10,532 nucleotides of DNA from Phytoactinopolyspora endophytica (GTDB lineage Bacteria > Actinomycetota > Actinomycetes > Jiangellales > Jiangellaceae), in assembly GCF_004138495.1 (NCBI RefSeq), contig NZ_ML142853.1, positions 61,535 to 72,066 on the forward strand, in the 5' to 3' direction. The notes below the pieces were generated by a model. It was not told the origin of the DNA, did not search any database, and worked only from the letters and a program-made list of their open reading frames with translations. The position numbers and the translations under genes are program-made. Shown here in pieces: positions 6,981-10,532 of the stretch (within the stretch, counting starts at the first letter, position 1; every line of letters starts with the position of its first letter).

Positions 6981-7844
6981 TTACTCGTCGAGCAGCTCCC
7001 GCAGCTTCGCGGCGAACGCGGCTGGGTCGTTATCCGGGGACCACGCGTTGGCGGCGAAGCCACCGTGATCGCCGGGGAAGACCACCGGCTCGACACTCAA
7101 CAGCTCGGCCAGCGCCTCGCCGCCGCGGCGGGCCAGGCCTCCCTCCCCGAGGGCGCCGATCGCGGGGATGACCCGTGCGGACGAGGCACCCAAGGCACTC
7201 GCGTCGGGCACGAACGGCGGCATGGCGAGGTTCCCGCTGAGGAGCAGGTCGTCACGCGACCCGTCATCCTCGGTTGGAAGCCCGAGCTGCGCCGGGTCGG
7301 GTGCGGGCTGGTCCAGGTAGTCGTCGGGCAGCGGGCCTTGGCGCATCGCGAGCTGGATGAACTTCGCCATCGCGGGGCCGAAGCCCTTGCGTTGATAGGT
7401 GTCGACGATGTCCGCATTCACCTTGATCGCCATCTCGCGGTCCTCCAGCAAAGCCACCAACGGCGGCTCGTGGGCGACGAGAGTGCGGACGTCCGCGGGA
7501 TGGGCGACGACCCAGTGCAGGGCACACATCGCGCCGCCGCTCGACCCGAAGGCATCCACCGGACCCAGCCGCGCCGCCTCAACGACACGGTGGTAGTCCT
7601 CGGCGTGCACTTCAGCGGTGAGCTCGCTGTCGGGTTCCCGCGTGCTGCGCTCCATGCCCCGTGGGTCATAGGTGATGACCGTTCGGTCGCCGAAATGGCT
7701 CACCAGCTGCTCGAAGCCCGACGCCCCCATCGGCGAGCCGAAGATGAACAGCGGCCGGTAGCCGCTCGGCGCCTCGGGCTCGTGGACGTCGTAGGTCAGC
7801 ACGGCGCCAGGTGCCTCGACGGTGTGGGTGCTCCGGTCTGTCAT
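6981..7844 (-). CDS. Alpha/beta-fold hydrolase
   Basis: A 287-residue alpha/beta hydrolase. The nucleophile elbow is GSSGGA with Ser102, the oxyanion region is FIFGSPMG (residues 33-40), YDPRGMERS (59-67) is the conserved strand and turn before the first helix, and the catalytic histidine is His260 in GDHGGF near the C-terminus. The acid residue cannot be placed with certainty. No signal peptide is seen. The ATG at 7844-7842 is preceded on its strand by GGAG (7853-7850) with five bases between. It resembles the many actinobacterial esterase or hydrolase proteins whose true substrates are unknown (esters, lactones, haloalkanes). It is the first gene of a minus-strand pair with the HAD hydrolase, and its upstream region is shared with the divergent AbiEi gene. 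Confidence 0.88.
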   Translation of the reverse strand: MTDRSTHTVEAPGAVLTYDVHEPEAPSGYRPLFIFGSPMGASGFEQLVSHFGDRTVITYDPRGMERSTREPDSELTAEVHAEDYHRVVEAARLGPVDAFGSSGGAMCALHWVVAHPADVRTLVAHEPPLVALLEDREMAIKVNADIVDTYQRKGFGPAMAKFIQLAMRQGPLPDDYLDQPAPDPAQLGLPTEDDGSRDDLLLSGNLAMPPFVPDASALGASSARVIPAIGALGEGGLARRGGEALAELLSVEPVVFPGDHGGFAANAWSPDNDPAAFAAKLRELLDE

Positions 7845-8150
7845 CGCTACTCCATTCTCGGATGGTGTCTACTCATCCTGACTGCACCCGACCCCAAAAC
7901 TCATCGCCCGTAGCTGATGAATTGTGGACGGACGGAGCCGAGATCGAGGGCATCGGTTCACCGCCGGCCACCAGCTTGTCGGGTGGCTCGCGCGGCTGGA
8001 CGGGCAACCCGCGACCAAGGACGCCACAGCAGAGCTATCACGGCTGAACGGACACCGGTCGACAGCCTGAGACCACACGCGCGACGCATTCGCATTGCGG
8101 ATCGGTTGTCCAGCCCTGACCTGCCCTCGCTGACCATTATCCAATCGGCT
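7845..8150. other. Divergent gap with a possible degraded coding segment (7924-8070)
   Basis: This is the non-operator part of the 369-bp gap between the alpha/beta hydrolase and the AbiEi gene. One + strand frame (GTG 7924 to TGA 8068-8070, 48 codons) reads like real protein in its second half, with an amphipathic stretch around GHQLVGWLARLDGQPATKD and GC-rich third positions. It has no ribosome binding site, is cut off by a stop at 7918-7920 and resembles nothing I can name. It may be the tail of a lost gene or chance. A small inverted repeat, GGATG ... CATCC (7860-7878), sits upstream of the alpha/beta hydrolase start. No RNA gene or clear promoter is seen. Confidence 0.25.
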
Positions 8151-8201
8151 GTTCAGTTTTCTATTGTGTTCAGCTAAACTGAACGACACTGAAAACTGAA
8201 C
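8151..8201 (+). promoter_or_regulatory. Nested palindromic operator in the AbiEi promoter
   Basis: Two inverted repeats share one dyad centre at position 8176. The outer pair is GTTCAGTTTTC (8151-8161) with GAAAACTGAAC (8191-8201), an exact 11-base match. The inner pair is GTTCAG (8168-8173) with CTGAAC (8179-8184). This gives four copies of the same hexamer, with the half-sites on each side spaced 17 bp. The right arm ends one base before the ribosome binding site AGGAGGT (8202-8208) of the AbiEi gene, so bound protein would block transcription and could mask translation. AbiEi-type antitoxins are known to repress their own operon by binding inverted repeats upstream, so autoregulation is the natural reading. 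TAAACT (8175-8180) at the centre could serve as a -10 element. Confidence 0.8.
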
Positions 8202-8213
8202 AGGAGGTGCCGG

Positions 8214-9224
8214 ATGCACCCTGCGATCGAGCACGACCTGCGTGCACGATTCGAGGAGTACGGCCTCGACGCCACGTTCAACACGACACAACTCAGAGAC
8301 CTTCCACCTGGTGGTCAGACCACGCTCATACTCCAGCGGGCCAAGACGATGCAGGTGTACGTGACGACGTACCTGTCGCCGATGACCCTGACGGAGGTGG
8401 GCAAGCGGAGGCTATGGCACGACAGCTCATCGAACCTCGTCGTTGGCGACCACATCAACGAACGTAGCGCAGCCGCCTTTCGTGAAGCTGGCTTGCAGTT
8501 TCTTGACCGTGCGGGCAACGCCTGGCTCACGTTCGATGACGTGTTGGTCGATGTTCGCGGGCGTACACGTGGGCGCGGTCAGATACCGGCGCCGCAGCCC
8601 AAGCAAAGGAACCTGTTCAGCGCCCGGCGCGCACAAGTGATCTTCGTTCTCCTGGCATGGAGCGCTGCGATTGAAGCGTCATTTCGGACAATCGCTGACG
8701 CGTCCGGGGTCTCCGTCGGACAGGTTCAATCAACCATAAAGCTGCTCGACGACACCGGATACCTGCGCCAGGCCGGTTCACGGCAGCTTCTACGCCGAGA
8801 CGAGCTTCTCGACAGGTGGACCGCTGCGTATCCGACCGGCTTGGGTCCCAAGTTGCGCCTGCGCGATTTCTTCGGGAACGTCGACCACATCGAGCAGGTC
8901 AGCAATGCTCAGACTCTGCTCATCGGCGGTGAGGCAGCGGTGGAGGAGCTGTTGCGCCCAGCCTCCATCACACTCTATGCAGAGGAACTTGACCCGCGGC
9001 TGCCCGCGACGAATCGGTGGCGCACCGACAGGGAACCGAACATCCACCTCCGGCGCAAGTTCTGGAAGCCGCCGTTCCCCGAAGGTGCCGCGACTCGCGT
9101 ACGGGGATTCGCGAGAGCTCCCTCCTTGTTGATCTACGCTGATCTGATCGCATCCGGCGACTCCCGCCAACGAGAAGCAGCAGGAGCTCTGCGTGAGCAA
9201 GATGTTGAACTTCGACAGCTGTGA
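8214..9224 (+). CDS. AbiEi-family antitoxin / transcriptional regulator of a type IV toxin-antitoxin system
   Basis: A 336-residue protein matching the AbiEi antitoxin family typical of actinobacteria (the Pfam group named Transcriptional regulator, AbiEi antitoxin, type IV). A long N-terminal region (1-130) precedes a winged helix (about 140-195: FSARRAQVIFVLLAW, TIADASGVSVGQVQSTIKLL, TGYLRQAG). Next come the family's DELLDRWTAAYPTGL block (196-210), the LLIGGEAA block (235-242), ITLYAEEL and the closing SLLIYADLIASGDSRQREAA segment (304-323). ATG at 8214 follows AGGAGGT with five bases between. In such systems AbiEi represses the operon and counteracts a nucleotidyltransferase toxin, AbiEii, giving phage abortive infection. 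Here the expected partner is only a short broken frame overlapping the 3' end, so this is probably an orphan antitoxin. Third-position GC looks lower than in the phosphonate genes, which fits acquisition from elsewhere. Confidence 0.85.
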   Translation: MHPAIEHDLRARFEEYGLDATFNTTQLRDLPPGGQTTLILQRAKTMQVYVTTYLSPMTLTEVGKRRLWHDSSSNLVVGDHINERSAAAFREAGLQFLDRAGNAWLTFDDVLVDVRGRTRGRGQIPAPQPKQRNLFSARRAQVIFVLLAWSAAIEASFRTIADASGVSVGQVQSTIKLLDDTGYLRQAGSRQLLRRDELLDRWTAAYPTGLGPKLRLRDFFGNVDHIEQVSNAQTLLIGGEAAVEELLRPASITLYAEELDPRLPATNRWRTDREPNIHLRRKFWKPPFPEGAATRVRGFARAPSLLIYADLIASGDSRQREAAGALREQDVELRQL

Positions 9225-9454
9225 CAGCTCCGTACTCGACGTCACGGCGCACGTCGTCCATGCCATGCAGCATCTGACCAACATAGACCCTGCCGCGATC
9301 ATGGTGGTCGGTTGTGTAGCAGCGGTCCGACCTTGACCACCTGGCCACCAGATTCGGTCACGAAACCCTCCCCGCCTGGACGCGAGACCGTGGTCGCCGG
9401 AGAACAATCGTCATGCATCTTGGCGCTGGTATGGCCGGCAACGTGACTCCATGA
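9193..9454 (+). pseudogene. Broken partner gene of AbiEi, probable AbiEii-type nucleotidyltransferase toxin remnant
   Basis: GTG at 9193 is preceded by AGGAG (9182-9186) with six bases between and overlaps the AbiEi gene by 32 bases, the usual coupling of an antitoxin with its toxin. The frame encodes only 47 residues before TGA (9334-9336), ending in NIDPAAIMVVGCVAAVRP. The VMVVG-like strand is where AbiEii/MNT-type nucleotidyltransferases have their hydrophobic strand and glycine turn. A second frame begins at 9335 (DHLATRFGHETLPAWTRD) and runs to TGA 9452-9454; joined by a frameshift, the two pieces look like one protein. The D-x-D metal site expected after this point is absent, and repeat copy 2 follows 21 bases later. 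I infer a frameshifted and truncated toxin that cannot be catalytic. A short intact protein of unknown role is the alternative. Confidence 0.5.
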
Positions 9455-9475
9455 CTTATACCGACCGACGCCGAT

Positions 9476-9525
9476 GAACGCCATTGTGGTCGTCCCGACG
9501 ACCACAATGCATGCTCTTTCGTCAC
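9476..9525 (+). repeat. Palindromic dispersed repeat, copy 2
   Basis: Matches 6084-6133 at 48 of 50 bases in the same orientation. The hairpin at 9482-9509 is perfect here: CATTGTGGTCGT, loop CCCG, ACGACCACAATG. It is followed by the shared flank CATGCTCTTTCGTCAC. Like copy 1 it lies downstream of a + strand gene (the AbiEi operon and toxin remnant), so a terminator-like or REP-like role is possible. With copy 1 it brackets the hydrolase/AbiEi region. Confidence 0.75.
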
Positions 9526-9732
9526 GGCATCTGAAGGTGTCGGCAACGACACGCACATCGCGCACGCCTTTGGTGACCGCGGTCTGGTTCGGTCGAGCGC
9601 TACCTACTCGTTGACGGCAGACGCGGCCTTTTGCTCGCTCCCGCCTGTTACGCAGGGGCCGACGACGAGGTCGACGCCGCGTCGCACGGAAGGGCTATCC
9701 GACCCGATCGGAAGATGAAAGAAAGGGGGAAA
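9526..9732. other. Gene-free stretch between the repeat and the helR promoter
   Basis: No coding region, RNA gene or strong hairpin is supported here. A 65-codon minus-strand frame (9801-9604) runs through it and through the helR promoter and rifamycin element. It has no recognisable domain or ribosome binding site and is judged non-coding. A purine run (GAAAGAAAGGGGG) precedes the promoter. Confidence 0.4.
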
Positions 9733-9761
9733 TTCACTCTTTCCCACTTCTAATTTATAGC
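9733..9761 (+). promoter_or_regulatory. Candidate helR promoter (-35 / -10)
   Basis: TTCACT at 9733-9738 and TATAGC at 9756-9761 are separated by 17 bases and each match four of six positions of the housekeeping consensus. They sit in the only AT-rich patch upstream of helR. Transcription would start near 9767-9769, at the left edge of the rifamycin-associated element, which would place that element in the initially transcribed region. An inverted repeat GGGAAA ... TTTCCC (9727-9745) overlaps the -35 box. Prediction by eye only. Confidence 0.4.
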
Positions 9762-9768
9762 GCACTGG

Positions 9769-9787
9769 GGGACTTGCGGCAAGGCCC
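9769..9787 (+). promoter_or_regulatory. Rifamycin-associated element (RAE)
   Basis: GGGACTTGCGGCAAGGCCC matches the published 19-base RAE (GGGGCTTGCGGCAAGGCCC, as I recall it) at 18 of 19 positions, including the inverted repeat CTTGC-GG-CAAG. RAEs lie upstream of rifamycin-inactivating enzymes and helicase-like resistance genes in actinobacteria and are needed for induction by rifamycins. Its position 100 bases before helR agrees. Confidence 0.9.
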
Positions 9788-9887
9788 CGGGTGTGCCGCA
9801 CAATCGTCAGCCGAGGCCAAAACTACGGTGCTCGTGAACCTCGGCATTTTGATCCTTGGACACGAGTATCAGATCGGAGCTGACAAC

Positions 9888-10532
9888 GTGAACGCCCTGA
9901 CAACCAGCGCGTTTGACCTTCCCGAGCGCCTTTCCGACAAGGCCGACTCGGCGTTGATCGCCAGCGACGAGGAGCATTTCGCGGCCATCGCGGAGAGCCT
10001 CGAGCAGTCGATCGCCGACCTATCCGACCGCCTCGACGCCACGCGCAAGGCACCCGGCGGCATAGGTCAGCCGGCGATGGACCGAGACATGGAGATCCAC
10101 CGGCTGACCGCTCGCCTGCGCACTCTGCGTCGCTACGGTCTCGACGTGTGCCTGGGACGCATGGTCGGTGCGGACGACCCCGACCCCGTGTATGTCGGGC
10201 GGCTCGGCCTCACCGACAGCGACGGCCGTCGTCTGCTGATCGACTGGCGCTCCCCTGCCGCTGAACCGTTCTTCGGAGCGACCCACGCTAATCCGATGGG
10301 TCTGGCAAGCCGCCGCCGGTATCGCTGGACCCGCGGCCGGGTCGGCGACTACTGGGACGAGGTGTTCACCGCGGACGGGTTCGAAGGGCACGCCGCGCTC
10401 GACGACCAGTCCGCCTTCATCGCCAGCCTGGGCAGCAACCGGTCGGCCCGGATGCGCGACGTTCTCGGCACCATCCAAGCCGACCAGGACGCCATCATCC
10501 GCGCCGGATCCCGTGGCGCACTCGTCATCGAC
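9888..10532 (+). CDS. helR: HelR, RNA polymerase recycling ATPase for rifamycin resistance (N-terminal part)
   Basis: The first 215 codons of a HelD/UvrD-like superfamily 1 ATPase; the gene runs off the right edge. HelR binds RNA polymerase, dislodges rifamycin-stalled enzyme from DNA and so allows growth in the drug. The visible part matches the HelR N-terminus closely: TTSAFDLPERL opening, a helical, probably coiled-coil arm with EEHFAAIAESLEQSIADL (28-45), MDRDMEIHRLTARLRTLRRYGLD (64-86), the HelD hallmark LIDWRSPAAEPFFGATHANP (117-136), and TIQADQDAIIRAGSRGALVID (195-215), just before the expected Walker A loop. GTG at 9888 is used: GGAG lies eight bases upstream and the family's start agrees. 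Earlier in-frame GTGs (9828, 9834) lack family support. Regulation is indicated by the RAE at 9769-9787. It is not functionally tied to the neighbouring genes. Confidence 0.93.
   Translation, partial: MNALTTSAFDLPERLSDKADSALIASDEEHFAAIAESLEQSIADLSDRLDATRKAPGGIGQPAMDRDMEIHRLTARLRTLRRYGLDVCLGRMVGADDPDPVYVGRLGLTDSDGRRLLIDWRSPAAEPFFGATHANPMGLASRRRYRWTRGRVGDYWDEVFTADGFEGHAALDDQSAFIASLGSNRSARMRDVLGTIQADQDAIIRAGSRGALVID

Noticed and set aside
6258..7913. A 551-codon open frame on the + strand across the two minus-strand hydrolases
   Set aside because: The minus strand carries complete HAD and alpha/beta hydrolase motifs with sensible starts; the + frame has no domain and reflects GC-rich antisense openness.
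9604..9801. A 65-codon minus-strand frame upstream of helR
   Set aside because: It overlaps the helR promoter and rifamycin element, has no ribosome binding site and no recognisable family.

Overview
The window comes from a high-GC actinobacterium. Evidence: strong G/C bias at third codon positions, GTG starts, an actinobacterial HelR-type gene and its rifamycin-associated element. Streptomycetales, Jiangellales or Streptosporangiales would all fit; I cannot name a genus.

Left part (1-6049, all + strand): a phosphorus/phosphonate utilisation locus. It opens with the C-terminal end of an alkaline-phosphatase-superfamily hydrolase (1-240) and an endonuclease/exonuclease/phosphatase (EEP) family phosphoesterase (274-978). 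A LysR-type regulator follows (1032-1919), then a 267-bp intergenic region with repeated GATAT-centred boxes. Next is a tight three-gene operon: a zinc alcohol dehydrogenase of the phosphonate-associated type (2187-3263), an aldehyde dehydrogenase (3319-4782) and phosphonoacetate hydrolase PhnA (4805-6049). Read as a pathway, it would oxidise a phosphonate alcohol (best guess 2-hydroxyethylphosphonate) to phosphonoacetaldehyde, then to phosphonoacetate, and split that into acetate and phosphate. The last step is well supported; the first two substrates are inferred from context. No transaminase or C-P lyase gene is visible here.

Middle part (6084-9525): a 3.4-kb stretch bounded by two directly repeated, 48/50-identical palindromic elements. 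It holds a minus-strand pair, an alpha/beta hydrolase (7844-6981) followed by a HAD hydrolase (6890-6243), with a terminator-like hairpin at 6164-6182. A 369-bp divergent gap separates this pair from an AbiEi-type (type IV toxin-antitoxin) antitoxin gene (8214-9224). The antitoxin promoter carries a large nested palindrome. The partner gene starts with a good ribosome binding site at 9193 but is broken after 47 codons, so this looks like an orphaned antitoxin beside a decayed toxin. The region has the look of an accessory cassette.

Right part (9526-10532): a promoter region with an 18/19 match to the rifamycin-associated element (9769-9787), followed by the first 215 codons of helR. HelR is the HelD-like ATPase that removes rifamycin-blocked RNA polymerase from DNA. 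This is an inducible rifamycin-resistance gene and is unrelated to the phosphonate genes.
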